A stretch of DNA of 64,000 bases from Verrucomicrobiota bacterium (GTDB taxonomy: Bacteria > Verrucomicrobiota > Verrucomicrobiae > Limisphaerales > UBA11358): NCBI GenBank assembly GCA_014860005.1, contig JACZKP010000069.1, forward strand, positions 28,691-92,690, read 5' to 3'. The translations under genes and the position numbers were made by a program. Of this stretch, positions 51,840 through 60,743 are shown piece after piece. The notes beneath the pieces are model-generated. The model made no database searches. It was not told where the DNA came from and was given only the letters and a program-made list of their open reading frames with translations. The stretch's first letter is position 1, and each line of letters opens with the position of its first letter.

Positions 51840-52526
51840 ATGAAACATGCGGGCAAAGCCCGGAGCGCCGCCTTTCGATTGATCCTGCTGGCGTTGATTG
51901 CGATGCTCGCCTTGGTGCTGGCTGGCTTCCTCGCCACGGTGATCGGCGCGTCCATCCTGGCGCTGTCGTCAGTGCTGGTCGCGCTCTGGCTGCTGTTTGT
52001 GGCCTTCACGCTGTATTTCTTTCGGGATCCGACGGCGCGCGTGCCGGCGGGCAAAGGCTTGGTGGTTTCGCCCGCCCACGGCACGGTGGATTTGATTGAC
52101 GAAACCACCGAGGCCGAGTTCATGGGCGGTCCCTGCCGGCGCATCTCCATTTTTCTCTCGGTGTTCAATGTCCATGTCCAGCAAGCGCCCGTCAGCGGTC
52201 ATCTGGTTTTCCACAAACATCAGGATGGCCAATACCTCAGTGCCACCCGGAGTGACTGTGGTTCGTTCAACGAAAATGTGCTGCTGGGAATTGTGCCAAC
52301 CGATTTCCCGGATCGGAAAATTGGCGTCCGACTCATTGCGGGATTGATTGCCCGGCGGATCATCGTGTGGGCGACCACGGGTGAGACGATCACGCAGGGC
52401 GAGCGTATCAGCCTGATTCAATTCGGCTCGCGAGCGCATGTTTACCTACCGCCCGGAACGAAACTTCAGGCCAAACTGGGTGACAAAGTGATCGGCGGCG
52501 AAACGGTCCTCGCAATCTTGGAGTGA
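51840..52526 (+). CDS. psd: Phosphatidylserine decarboxylase (short form)
   Basis: A 228-residue membrane-associated proenzyme. Two N-terminal membrane segments (about 10-60) precede FRDPTARVP and the decarboxylase domain with VSPAHGTVD and SVFNVHVQQAPVSG. The self-cleavage site is Gly196-Ser197 in LIQFGSRAHVYLP; the Ser becomes the pyruvoyl group. The product is phosphatidylethanolamine. The short form of about 210-230 residues is usual outside Enterobacteria. Followed after 8 bp by pssA, so both steps are in one operon. Confidence 0.95.
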   Translation: MKHAGKARSAAFRLILLALIAMLALVLAGFLATVIGASILALSSVLVALWLLFVAFTLYFFRDPTARVPAGKGLVVSPAHGTVDLIDETTEAEFMGGPCRRISIFLSVFNVHVQQAPVSGHLVFHKHQDGQYLSATRSDCGSFNENVLLGIVPTDFPDRKIGVRLIAGLIARRIIVWATTGETITQGERISLIQFGSRAHVYLPPGTKLQAKLGDKVIGGETVLAILE

Positions 52527-52534
52527 GAAACCCC

Positions 52535-53419
52535 ATGGCCACTGGTCCAACTCCACCTCCGTCCAACGGCGACGACCAGGACGCCAAACTGCGGATTTAT
52601 TTCCTGCCGAATCTGCTCACGGCCGGGAATCTGTTCTGCGGCTTCGTGGCGCTGACCAAGATCGTCGAGGCGGACCTCCGGGGCGGCAATTTCACCGACA
52701 TCAAGATCGCGTTGGCGTTCATCCTCGCGGCCTGCATCTTCGATTTGTTTGATGGACGTGTGGCGCGCCTGGGCGGACACGAAAGCCCCTTTGGGCGGGA
52801 GTTCGATTCGCTGGCCGATTTGATATCCTTTGGCGCGGCGCCGGCCTTTCTAGTGCATCGCATCGTCCTGAAGGACGTGTTTGCGAACCATGCTGAAATC
52901 GGCTGGTTCATTGCCTCGATTTATCTGGTGTGCGGCGCGTACCGCTTGGCGCGCTACAATGTGTTTTCCGCTCACGCGGGGCCGGGCGGCACCAACGAGT
53001 TTCTTGGTTTTCCAATTCCCTCGGCGGCCGGATTGGTCGCCTCGCTGACGCTGTTCATGATCTGGCTGAACGAAATCGGCTGGATGGAGGAACGGTTCAC
53101 CCGCAGCCGGTGGCGTTATGTGCTGCCCATTCTGATGCTGTTCCTCTCGTGGATGATGGTGAGCAAAGTGAAGTATCCGAGCTTCAAGTCGCTCGATTTC
53201 CGCGCGCGGCGCAAATTCTTTACCACGCTGATTGCCATCCTGTTCCTCGGCAGCGTGGTGGTTTCGCGGGGCAAGGTGCTCATTTTCGTGCTGCCGGTCT
53301 TCTTCACCGCGTATCTGGTTTACGGCTTCGTGCGCCCGCGCCTTTCCCGTACGTTGCGGCGCGAGATCGAGGAGGAAGATGAGGATGAAGAAGACGACGA
53401 ACCGCCCCGACCCGGTTAA
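52535..53419 (+). CDS. pssA: CDP-diacylglycerol-serine O-phosphatidyltransferase
   Basis: A 294-residue membrane enzyme forming phosphatidylserine. The CDP-alcohol phosphotransferase motif is complete: DGRVAR followed by G and then EFDSLAD in FDLFDGRVARLGG and FGREFDSLADLISFG. Several membrane helices follow, and the C-terminus is very acidic (EEEDEDEEDDE). I use the ATG at 52535; a GTG at 52523 overlaps the psd stop. It supplies the substrate of Psd. Confidence 0.94.
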   Translation: MATGPTPPPSNGDDQDAKLRIYFLPNLLTAGNLFCGFVALTKIVEADLRGGNFTDIKIALAFILAACIFDLFDGRVARLGGHESPFGREFDSLADLISFGAAPAFLVHRIVLKDVFANHAEIGWFIASIYLVCGAYRLARYNVFSAHAGPGGTNEFLGFPIPSAAGLVASLTLFMIWLNEIGWMEERFTRSRWRYVLPILMLFLSWMMVSKVKYPSFKSLDFRARRKFFTTLIAILFLGSVVVSRGKVLIFVLPVFFTAYLVYGFVRPRLSRTLRREIEEEDEDEEDDEPPRPG

Positions 53420-53425
53420 GCGTCC

Positions 53426-54115
53426 ATGCCGGAATTGTCGCCCATCTTTGTCGCTTGGTTGACTGGATTTGTCAGCGGCCTGCTGCTTTGCATTCCCGTA
53501 GGCCCGGTCAACCTCACCATCATGAACGAAGGCGCGCGGCGCGGCTTCAAGTGGGCTGCGTTGATCGGCGCGGGGGCCACGGTCATGGAGTTGATCTATT
53601 GCAGCATCGCGTTCACCGGCTTCGCGGTATTTTTTCAGAAGGGCGGGATCAAGGCTGCGATGGAGGTTTTCAGCTTCGCATTTCTGTTGTTCCTCGGCTT
53701 CAAGTTCCTGCTGGCAAAAAACGTCACCGCGCCGATGCACTTTGGCAAGGTGGCGGACAAAATCGAGGAGCGCATCGAGGAAAAGCTGCATCCACACTCG
53801 GCGTTCATGATTGGCTTTGTCCAGACGCTGGCCAATCCCGGCGTACTGCTGGGCTGGGTTATTATCGGAGCGAATTTCCTTGCGCGCGGCTGGGTGGAAC
53901 CGAATTGGGAGGGAAAACTCTCCTTCCTGAGCGGCGTGGCGCAGGGCGTGGGATTGTGGTTTCTCGGCCTTAGTTGGGCGATTTCACTTGGCCACAAGAA
54001 GATCAGCGAAAAGACGCTGCTCCGAATGCAGCGCGGCTCCGGCATCATGCTTTTGGCACTGGCCTTCGCTCACGGCGGCCACATTGCCTGGCAACTTGCA
54101 AAGGCCCGGATGTGA
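53426..54115 (+). CDS. LysE-family membrane transporter
   Basis: A 229-residue protein with six predicted membrane segments and the LysE/RhtB start GLLLCIPVGPVNLTIMNEGARRG. Such proteins export amino acids or related molecules. It begins 6 bp after pssA, so it is probably co-transcribed with the phospholipid genes, though a link to serine supply is only a guess. Length fits the family. Confidence 0.88.
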   Translation: MPELSPIFVAWLTGFVSGLLLCIPVGPVNLTIMNEGARRGFKWAALIGAGATVMELIYCSIAFTGFAVFFQKGGIKAAMEVFSFAFLLFLGFKFLLAKNVTAPMHFGKVADKIEERIEEKLHPHSAFMIGFVQTLANPGVLLGWVIIGANFLARGWVEPNWEGKLSFLSGVAQGVGLWFLGLSWAISLGHKKISEKTLLRMQRGSGIMLLALAFAHGGHIAWQLAKARM

Positions 54116-54274
54116 AGCGCCCCCACCGCCTCGCGGTTGCCGCTTCCGTCCAAGTGGACTTTGAGAAAATCTGCGTTGAAGCTTGCACACCGTTGGTTCC
54201 AGGAGTAAAAGGCCAGTGTAGTTGGGTTGACAGGTCAATCGGTAGATTTCATGGGCCACAACAGGAGCATTCTT

Positions 54275-55786
54275 ATGAACCATTCCCCTCACACACATCA
54301 TTGTCAGGGTTGTCTCTCGCGCCGGCGCTGCTTGCAGTTGATCTCCTCCGCCGCCGTCGGTTTGTCCATCAGCCGCAGCGTTGTCTCAGCGTTGGCCGCC
54401 TCACCGAAACCGGCGCCGGATTTCGTTGATCCGGCGAAACTGCGTCCGCATCCGCTCACACGGATCGAGGCCGCCTATTTGCAACAGCCACGACCGTACT
54501 GGCTGGGCTGGCCAGGCGCAGCGTATCCGCTCGACAAGGCACAGGCGGAATACAGTGCCAAGCTGAACGAATCTTGCGAACGACTGAAGCTGACGCTGCG
54601 CGCGGAAGCCAAACCCGTGGAAACCGAAGCCGAAATGGTCGCGTTCATCAACGGTATCAAGGATCGCCAACCCGACGGCGTTCTGCTCACGTTGCAACAC
54701 ATGCAATGCTGGGGCTGGGCGGATCGCGTCTCCCGCGAGACGGGCGTGCCGACCATCATCTTCGCCCCCATAGGCACGGCGTTCACCGGACATCTCGCGG
54801 GCATTTCACGACGGCAGGGCGTACACGTGATTTCATCGTTGGAATGGCCCGCGGTCGAGGACGGCCTGAGAATGATTCGCGCCAAACGCATGTTCGAGGA
54901 ATCGCGCATTCTGTGGATCAAAGGAAACGAACGCAACGAGACGGTGCTCGACCGCCTCGGCACGAAAGTCCGCGCCATCCCGCGCAACACGTTCAATCAA
55001 CTTTTCGACCAGATGCCCGCGAATGAGGAGGCGAAGGATATTGCGTCCACGTTCCGGCGAGGCGCGAAGAAGATCCTCGAACCGGACTGGGATGACAGCG
55101 TGAATTCCGCCCGGTGTTATACCGCGGCGAAACGTCTGCTCGACGACGAACAGGCGAACGCGCTCTCGATGGATTGCCTCGGCATGGTTCAGGCCAAACT
55201 CGTGCCCACTCCGCCGTGCGGTGCATGGACCATTTTGCAGGACGAAGGCATCACGGCAGGGTGTGAGGCCGATCTGCACGGCGCCACGTCCATGATGCTC
55301 ACCAGCTATTTGCTGGACCGGCCCAGCTACATGAATGATCCCGTGCCGGAAACCGCCAAGAACCTGCTCATTGTGTCGCATTGCACCTCGGGCACACGGC
55401 TCGATGGATTCGGCAAGGCCAGGGCAGACTACAACTTGCGCAGCCATTCGGAATCCGATCTCGGTGTTTCCGTGCAAGTGTTCTGGCCGGTTGGCGCACC
55501 CATCACTCTGGTGCGCTTCAGCAACACCAACGAGTTGATTGTGGACACCGGCACGGTGGTCAGCAACGTGGACACGCCGCCCGCCGGCGGCTGCCGCACG
55601 TCGGTCGAGGTGAAAATGGACAACGTCGAGGATTGCCGCGATGTGCTGGGGTTTCACCAATGCGTCACGCTCGGTAATCACCGGCGCACCGTCGAAGGCT
55701 TCTGCCAGCTTTACGGCATCAAGATCGTTCACTCGCCGCGCGAGGCGACGCACACGCATCTGAAAACCTCCTCCGCAACGGCCTGA
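54275..55786 (+). CDS. Fucose-isomerase-like protein with Tat-type signal
   Basis: A 503-residue protein. The N-terminus has a twin-arginine-like SRRRCLQLISSAAVGLS export signal. The body resembles L-fucose/L-arabinose isomerase-like proteins of Planctomycetes and Verrucomicrobia: VLLTLQHMQCWGWADR in the first domain, ALSMDCLGMVQAKLVPTPPCGAWTILQDEGI and HCTSGTRLDGFG later. I chose the ATG at 54275, which has AGGAG about 10 bases upstream. Export of an isomerase is unusual; it may bind or process sugars in the periplasm. The gene is followed directly by a secreted protein of unknown type. Confidence 0.75.
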   Translation: MNHSPHTHHCQGCLSRRRCLQLISSAAVGLSISRSVVSALAASPKPAPDFVDPAKLRPHPLTRIEAAYLQQPRPYWLGWPGAAYPLDKAQAEYSAKLNESCERLKLTLRAEAKPVETEAEMVAFINGIKDRQPDGVLLTLQHMQCWGWADRVSRETGVPTIIFAPIGTAFTGHLAGISRRQGVHVISSLEWPAVEDGLRMIRAKRMFEESRILWIKGNERNETVLDRLGTKVRAIPRNTFNQLFDQMPANEEAKDIASTFRRGAKKILEPDWDDSVNSARCYTAAKRLLDDEQANALSMDCLGMVQAKLVPTPPCGAWTILQDEGITAGCEADLHGATSMMLTSYLLDRPSYMNDPVPETAKNLLIVSHCTSGTRLDGFGKARADYNLRSHSESDLGVSVQVFWPVGAPITLVRFSNTNELIVDTGTVVSNVDTPPAGGCRTSVEVKMDNVEDCRDVLGFHQCVTLGNHRRTVEGFCQLYGIKIVHSPREATHTHLKTSSATA

Positions 55787-55787
55787 T

Positions 55788-56933
55788 ATGAAAACTAGTC
55801 AACGGCTCACAATTGCCACGCTGAGTCTGGCGGTTCTGGTTAACCCCGCCTTGATCGCCGAGGTGCAATTCACTTCACCGGGCTTTGCGCCGTCGAAAAT
55901 GGATGAGCGTGGTCGGCTGATCGAAAGCTGGGGTGCGCTGGATTTGAAAATCGCCAGCGCCGGGGCCTCGGATTCCATCGAGGTCAAATCCATCAGGCTC
56001 GATGACCTCATTCCTGCCGCGCAGGCGAATTCACACCACGGCAGCGTCCGCATCAGCCGCACGGCGTATCGCGCGCCGGTGTGGCCCTCGGGCCTCGATG
56101 TGCTGACCGTGCGCCTGGAAGAAACCTCCGGACGCGCGCAGTCCGTGCCGATCTCGCTCGTGCTGCCTGAAGGCGCGCGACTGGGAGCGCGCATGGCGTC
56201 GGTTGGCGGACGCGCGGTGGTCAGCCTGCCGGCGGACGCCCGGGCCAATCAGGCAAAACGCGACTGGGGTTGCTTCGACGATTCCACCGCCCTGCGCGGC
56301 TGGGCCAAACCAGCCATCGCCTGCGACCCGGCGTTCCGTAATATCCGCGCGGGCATGGGCGGCGTGCCAATTCATTATCGTTTCAAAGTTGAACCGAACG
56401 CAGTGCGGACGGTTGTGCTGGGCTTCTGCGAGAGCCATTGGGCAACGTCGGGCCAACGGCCCATGCTCTGTCGCGTGGAAGGCGCACCCGCGCAGTCGCT
56501 GGACTGCAATGCGAAATGGGGTCAACACCAGCCCGGAGCGCTTCAATTCATGGCGAAGGACGAAAACGGCGACGGTGAACTGGAGGTGACTGTGCTGCCG
56601 GCGGCTGGTGCGCCCGATCAGAATCCCATTCTGAATGTGCTCTGGGTATTTCCGGCTGATGTGCGTGGGGACTTGGCGCAAATTGTCGCCGGCCGGCAAA
56701 ATGGCCAGGCGCAGCACTACGTGGATGTCGGCGGGCCGTCCGATCAATCGCTCTTCACGGGTGCTGAACTGGAGTTCGCCGTCCAACTGCCAGCCCAGGG
56801 AACAAAGGAACTGCAATTCCTGGTTGCCACGGGGGGCGGGTCTGTGCCGCTACCGGAAAGCACTGCGTGGACGCCGGCCAAGTTGCGGCAGGCCGCGGCC
56901 CAAGTGTGGCGCGAGTGGCAGGATGCGCGCTGA
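55788..56933 (+). CDS. Hypothetical secreted protein paired with the isomerase-like gene
   Basis: A 381-residue protein with a signal peptide (about 1-24). It consists mainly of beta-strand-like segments and has Trp-rich turns (RDWGCFDDSTALRGWAKPA) and an acidic DENGDGELEVTV turn. I do not recognise the family; the pattern suggests one or two carbohydrate-binding-type beta-sandwiches. It starts one base after the stop of the preceding gene, so the two are made together and probably act on the same substrate. Confidence 0.6.
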   Translation: MKTSQRLTIATLSLAVLVNPALIAEVQFTSPGFAPSKMDERGRLIESWGALDLKIASAGASDSIEVKSIRLDDLIPAAQANSHHGSVRISRTAYRAPVWPSGLDVLTVRLEETSGRAQSVPISLVLPEGARLGARMASVGGRAVVSLPADARANQAKRDWGCFDDSTALRGWAKPAIACDPAFRNIRAGMGGVPIHYRFKVEPNAVRTVVLGFCESHWATSGQRPMLCRVEGAPAQSLDCNAKWGQHQPGALQFMAKDENGDGELEVTVLPAAGAPDQNPILNVLWVFPADVRGDLAQIVAGRQNGQAQHYVDVGGPSDQSLFTGAELEFAVQLPAQGTKELQFLVATGGGSVPLPESTAWTPAKLRQAAAQVWREWQDAR

Positions 56934-56954
56934 AACTGTGAGGAAGCATTTGTT

Positions 56955-57725
56955 CTATTCCCAGCGCAAGTCAGCCAGAAACGGCAATCCCTCCCGGTAC
57001 TTACGCAGGCTGGCGAGATCAAGTTTCACCTGAATAATGCCTTCGCACTCGCCGGCATCGGCCAGGATTTCGCCGTGCGGATCAACGATCAGCGAACGCC
57101 CGCAATAGGCGTAGTGCGGATCGTTGCCAACCCGGTTCACGCCCAGGACGTAAGCCTGATTCTCAATCGCCCGCGCCTGTAGTAGTCGCGTCCAGTGCTG
57201 AATCCGCTTCGCCGGCCAGTTGGCGATGATCACGATCAGTTCCGGCCGATGTGCCGCGACGGCTTCCCGAAAGAGTTCCGGGAAACGCAGATCGTAGCAA
57301 ATGAAGGGCGACACGGTGCAATCTTTCCAGCGGAATGCCACGGGTCGCTCGCCTGGCGTGTAATGCTCCGCCTCGCCACCGGGACTGAAAGGGCGCAACT
57401 TGGCGTAGGAGGTTAGCAATTCTCCCGCAGACGAAAACACCAGTGCTTCATTGCGCGCCTTGCCATCGCTTCCGCGCCGCGGAACCCCGGCAATCAGGCA
57501 AACACCCAAATCCTTCGTGGTACGCGCGAGGAATTGTTCCGTCGCCCCTCCGGCCGGTTCGGCCATGGCGTTCGCGTTCATGCTGAAGCCGGTGGCGAAC
57601 ATTTCCGGCAGCGCGACCAACGAACCCTGCTCCGGCGCGGCGATGGTCAACAGAAGGCGAACCTTCTCAAGATTTGCCGCCGGGTTCTCCCAAACGATGT
57701 CTGGTTGAACGGCAATGATATTCAC
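56955..57725 (-). CDS. Carbon-nitrogen hydrolase, omega-amidase (YafV/Nit2) type
   Basis: A 256-residue nitrilase-superfamily amidase. The catalytic triad is Glu41 (LVALPEMF), Lys109 (SYAKLRPF) and Cys143 (FICYDLRFP). The motif AKRIQHWTRLLQARAIENQ and the length fit the YafV/omega-amidase branch, which removes ammonia from 2-oxoglutaramate or 2-oxosuccinamate. Orphan gene between convergent neighbours. Confidence 0.9.
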   Translation of the reverse strand: MNIIAVQPDIVWENPAANLEKVRLLLTIAAPEQGSLVALPEMFATGFSMNANAMAEPAGGATEQFLARTTKDLGVCLIAGVPRRGSDGKARNEALVFSSAGELLTSYAKLRPFSPGGEAEHYTPGERPVAFRWKDCTVSPFICYDLRFPELFREAVAAHRPELIVIIANWPAKRIQHWTRLLQARAIENQAYVLGVNRVGNDPHYAYCGRSLIVDPHGEILADAGECEGIIQVKLDLASLRKYREGLPFLADLRWE

Positions 57726-57824
57726 ACGGGCAGTTTAAGTTGGTACGGGCCGGACGACGAGCCGCAATCAACGAAAGAAATGCAGGCAACGCCAAGCGGA
57801 GCACTCGAGTCATCAGTCCACTGG

Positions 57825-59201
57825 TTAAGCTTCCACAGCTTTCCCCGGCTGAGGCTGGATAACTTTGATTTTCGGATGGCGGGCGCGGATTTGTTCCTCG
57901 AACCATTGGCGCGAGTCCGCGCTGCCGTGGCCGAGCATGACAACACGGGGCGAAACCTGACCTACGAAATCCAAGAGTTCCCCGCGGTTGGCGTGGGCGG
58001 TCAGGTCGAATTCCTGGACGTTGCAGTGACGGGTGAGGCGGCCGGCGCCGGCGCTGAAGATGAATTCCTCGCCCGGTTGAGCGGCGCGCAGTCGTCCCGC
58101 GGGCGTGGCTGGATCAGCATAACCAACAAAGAAAATGGACTGGCGCTCATCGCCAATCATGCGGACGGCCAGGTCGTGCGCGGCGGTATTTTCGCTCATC
58201 ATACCGGCAGTGATGACGAAGATGCGTCCGCCGGAGAGCTTCATTATTCCGGCCTGGCCGGGGTCAAGTACGACGAGGTTGAGACTCTCGTGGAGTTGCA
58301 AATTGGTGTGCTGGCGGTGCGCGCGGTGTGCTTCCAGGTCGTAGATTTCCGTGTACACACGACCGAGTCCACCGATGAAAATGGGTTGAGGCTTGAGTTT
58401 GCCGGCATCCATCAGCAGCGCCAGCAGCGCGAGGATTTCCTGCGTGCGGCCCAGGGCGAATGAAGGAATCAGCACACAACCCTTGCGCTTGAGGGCGCCG
58501 TGGATGTCGGCAGTAAGGCGTTCGATTTCCGTCTCCCGCGTCACGCCTGCAGCCACGGCGCGGTTACCGCGGGTGGTTTCCAGGATGAGCACGTCGGCCT
58601 TCACGTCTTCAAAGCGGGCTGCGCGCAGAATGGTTTGATCGTGAAAGCAGACATCGCCGGTGTAGAACAGGGTTTCCTTTCTGCCGCGCACCATGATGCC
58701 CGCCGAACCGAGGGTATGCCCGGCATCGTAGAATTCGAGCGTGGGCGAGGCGAAACCCGCGCGGGTTTTCTGGTACGCGGCCCACTCGATTTCGCGGTTG
58801 TATTTGAAGCCCTGAAACACCGGGGCGAGGTCGTCCACTTCGTTGTGGCTGTAGAGCGGGTAATCTTTGATGCCCAGTTCGTCGCGCTGGCGGGTCATGA
58901 CGTTGACGGAATTGTGCAGGACGCGTTCAACGAGAAAATAACTCAACTCCGTCATCAGCACGTGCGCCTTGGGAAAATGCCGCAGCGCCACGGGCAGCGA
59001 TCCGACATGGTCGTGATGACAATGAGATATGGCGATGGCCTCCGCCTCCTCGTCGCGCACCGCGCCAAACAACGGCAGTCCCGCGCGGCCCTCGCGTTTG
59101 GGGTGCAAGCCCGAATCCATGAGCAAGCGGTGGCCGTCAAGGTCCACAAACCACGCGCTGGCGCCGATGTCGGTGTCGGGATTCAGATTGATGATGCGCA
59201 T
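57825..59201 (-). CDS. Metallo-beta-lactamase fold beta-CASP RNase/hydrolase
   Basis: A 458-residue protein of the beta-CASP group (CPSF73-like). The zinc site HxHxDH is at 60-65 (SHCHHDHVGS). Further motifs are DAGHTLGSAGIMV and YTGDVCFHDQTIL, then the beta-CASP part with ILETTRGNR, LIPSFALGRTQEIL and the C-terminal FDLTAHANRGELL and MLGHGSADS. It probably cuts RNA; some relatives act on DNA. It is a single gene with a typical length. Confidence 0.92.
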   Translation of the reverse strand: MRIINLNPDTDIGASAWFVDLDGHRLLMDSGLHPKREGRAGLPLFGAVRDEEAEAIAISHCHHDHVGSLPVALRHFPKAHVLMTELSYFLVERVLHNSVNVMTRQRDELGIKDYPLYSHNEVDDLAPVFQGFKYNREIEWAAYQKTRAGFASPTLEFYDAGHTLGSAGIMVRGRKETLFYTGDVCFHDQTILRAARFEDVKADVLILETTRGNRAVAAGVTRETEIERLTADIHGALKRKGCVLIPSFALGRTQEILALLALLMDAGKLKPQPIFIGGLGRVYTEIYDLEAHRAHRQHTNLQLHESLNLVVLDPGQAGIMKLSGGRIFVITAGMMSENTAAHDLAVRMIGDERQSIFFVGYADPATPAGRLRAAQPGEEFIFSAGAGRLTRHCNVQEFDLTAHANRGELLDFVGQVSPRVVMLGHGSADSRQWFEEQIRARHPKIKVIQPQPGKAVEA

Positions 59202-59312
59202 GGTTGAATTGGATTCACGATTTTAGATTAACGATGCGGCGGATTTTGCGTCCAATTCGCCGCTGCAGGCCCGCCTTCCCCGCCACGCGGCGGCTCCGCC
59301 AGCCAGGTTGAA

Positions 59313-60092
59313 CTACTTTGTTTCCGAAAGCGCGTCGCCCATGATTTTGGCCAGCACGCCCTGCATGAACGACTGCATGTCGGGGTATTCCTTGAAAGTC
59401 GCGGGCGGGTCGAACAATTTGGCTTCCGGCCTGGCTAGTTGGACCTGCCGATAGCGGGTGATGACAGTACCCTCATCCTGCTTTGTGAGAATCTGGACGG
59501 GAAAATCCTTAAGGTTGGAGGCGTTCCAGACGGTGAGTTCCTGTTTCTCGCCATTCACCGTAGTAAGGGTGACTTTATGTTTCACACACGGTTGGCCGTC
59601 GAGGGTTTCTGTACCCAGGCGCTCCTTGGTGGTTTTCGCCTTGGCCACGGCTTCCAGATTGTCCGGCGCCAACGGCAGCGTGACGTAAGATTGGAGTTTT
59701 GGATAAATGACGTGGAGCGATTTCTTGTCGGGTCGGACAATGCTGACGACCTGGTCCATGCCGAATTGCTGCAATTGATCCGCGATGCCCGCTGGCAGGT
59801 CCTTGTGCTTCATGTGCGTCATGTCAATCTCGCAGCGGGCTTTGTTGTCGAGATACGCAAAGTTCATCAGGGTGCTGACGGTTTCCTTGTGATCCTTGTC
59901 GTAAACGCGGATATCCGATTTGGCGGTAAAGCCGGTGTGACTGCCAAAGAGTCTTGCCAGGGTGGCCAGGTCCGCGCCGGATGCTGCGCCGCCACCGCCG
60001 AGATTCAGGCTGGGCAGTTGGGCCAACCCCGCAGGCGAGGAAACCAACAGCCCGAGCAGGGCCGCCATTCCGCACAGTGACGACAATTTCAT
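59313..60092 (-). CDS. Secreted DUF4412-like protein
   Basis: A 259-residue protein with a signal peptide (about 1-24, ending GLAQ) and a Gly-rich spacer. The body has the order seen in DUF4412/LolA-like outer-membrane sensors: strands such as SDIRVYDKDHKETV, SIVRPDKKSLHVIYPKLQSYVTLPL, then GTETLDGQPCVKHKVTLTTVNGEKQELTVWNA. The function is unknown; a lipoprotein or lipid-handling role in the periplasm is possible. It is divergent from the PilZ-like gene. Confidence 0.7.
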   Translation of the reverse strand: MKLSSLCGMAALLGLLVSSPAGLAQLPSLNLGGGGAASGADLATLARLFGSHTGFTAKSDIRVYDKDHKETVSTLMNFAYLDNKARCEIDMTHMKHKDLPAGIADQLQQFGMDQVVSIVRPDKKSLHVIYPKLQSYVTLPLAPDNLEAVAKAKTTKERLGTETLDGQPCVKHKVTLTTVNGEKQELTVWNASNLKDFPVQILTKQDEGTVITRYRQVQLARPEAKLFDPPATFKEYPDMQSFMQGVLAKIMGDALSETK

Positions 60093-60254
60093 ACGCGAAA
60101 ACCACCCGGACGATAGCCCTTGACGCTGGTTTCACCAGTCCAAATCGCGTCCGCCCTCGGCCAGTTTCGCGATGGTGGGCCGGTGGCGGACAATGCAGGA
60201 AAAGAAATGCTCGTTTGACGATTGGTGTCGGTATGTTAGGCTAATGGCGGATTT

Positions 60255-60584
60255 ATGAGTGCGAGAAAACTTGAAAGTATTGGTTCTTTACATCAACACG
60301 TAACGGTCGAGGCGCGCCAGGCGCGCCTGGTTTTGTCTCCGGATGCGGTGGTAATACACAAAGGGGGCATCGAATTCCGCAGCGAAACGCCCTTTGCCCG
60401 CTGGGTGGAAATGACCGTTTCACTACAGTCGCCGCATGACGACACCCGGGTTCATGGCACCGGCGTGGTGGTGGATTGCACGGGGAGCAAGCATGCCGGT
60501 TATCATGTCTCGATGATCTTCACGGGGCTTTCCAAACAAGCTGAAGCGCGCCTCAGCGCCATGGCGAGTTCGTCATTGGGTTAA
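60255..60584 (+). CDS. PilZ-like small domain protein
   Basis: A 109-residue protein with a strand pattern resembling PilZ: VRQAR-like start, ETPFARWVEMTVSLQ, GTGVVVDCTGSKHAGYHVSMIFTGLSKQAEARL. The canonical RxxxR c-di-GMP-binding motif is not evident, so binding is uncertain. It precedes pilT by 159 bp in the same direction, which fits a role in type IV pilus control. Confidence 0.65.
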   Translation: MSARKLESIGSLHQHVTVEARQARLVLSPDAVVIHKGGIEFRSETPFARWVEMTVSLQSPHDDTRVHGTGVVVDCTGSKHAGYHVSMIFTGLSKQAEARLSAMASSSLG

Positions 60585-60743
60585 ACGGGCAACGGCCCAG
60601 GCAGGAAGCAGTGTGCCGGTCCCGCCGGGGGCCGGTTTTTTCACGCCCGCTTCCAGGCGGCGTTTTATCGTCACCGTTCCCACTGTAGGAAGGCCGGTTT
60701 TTTTCCGCTTTGGCCGCCACGCCGCCGTTGGTAGTCTGCGCGC

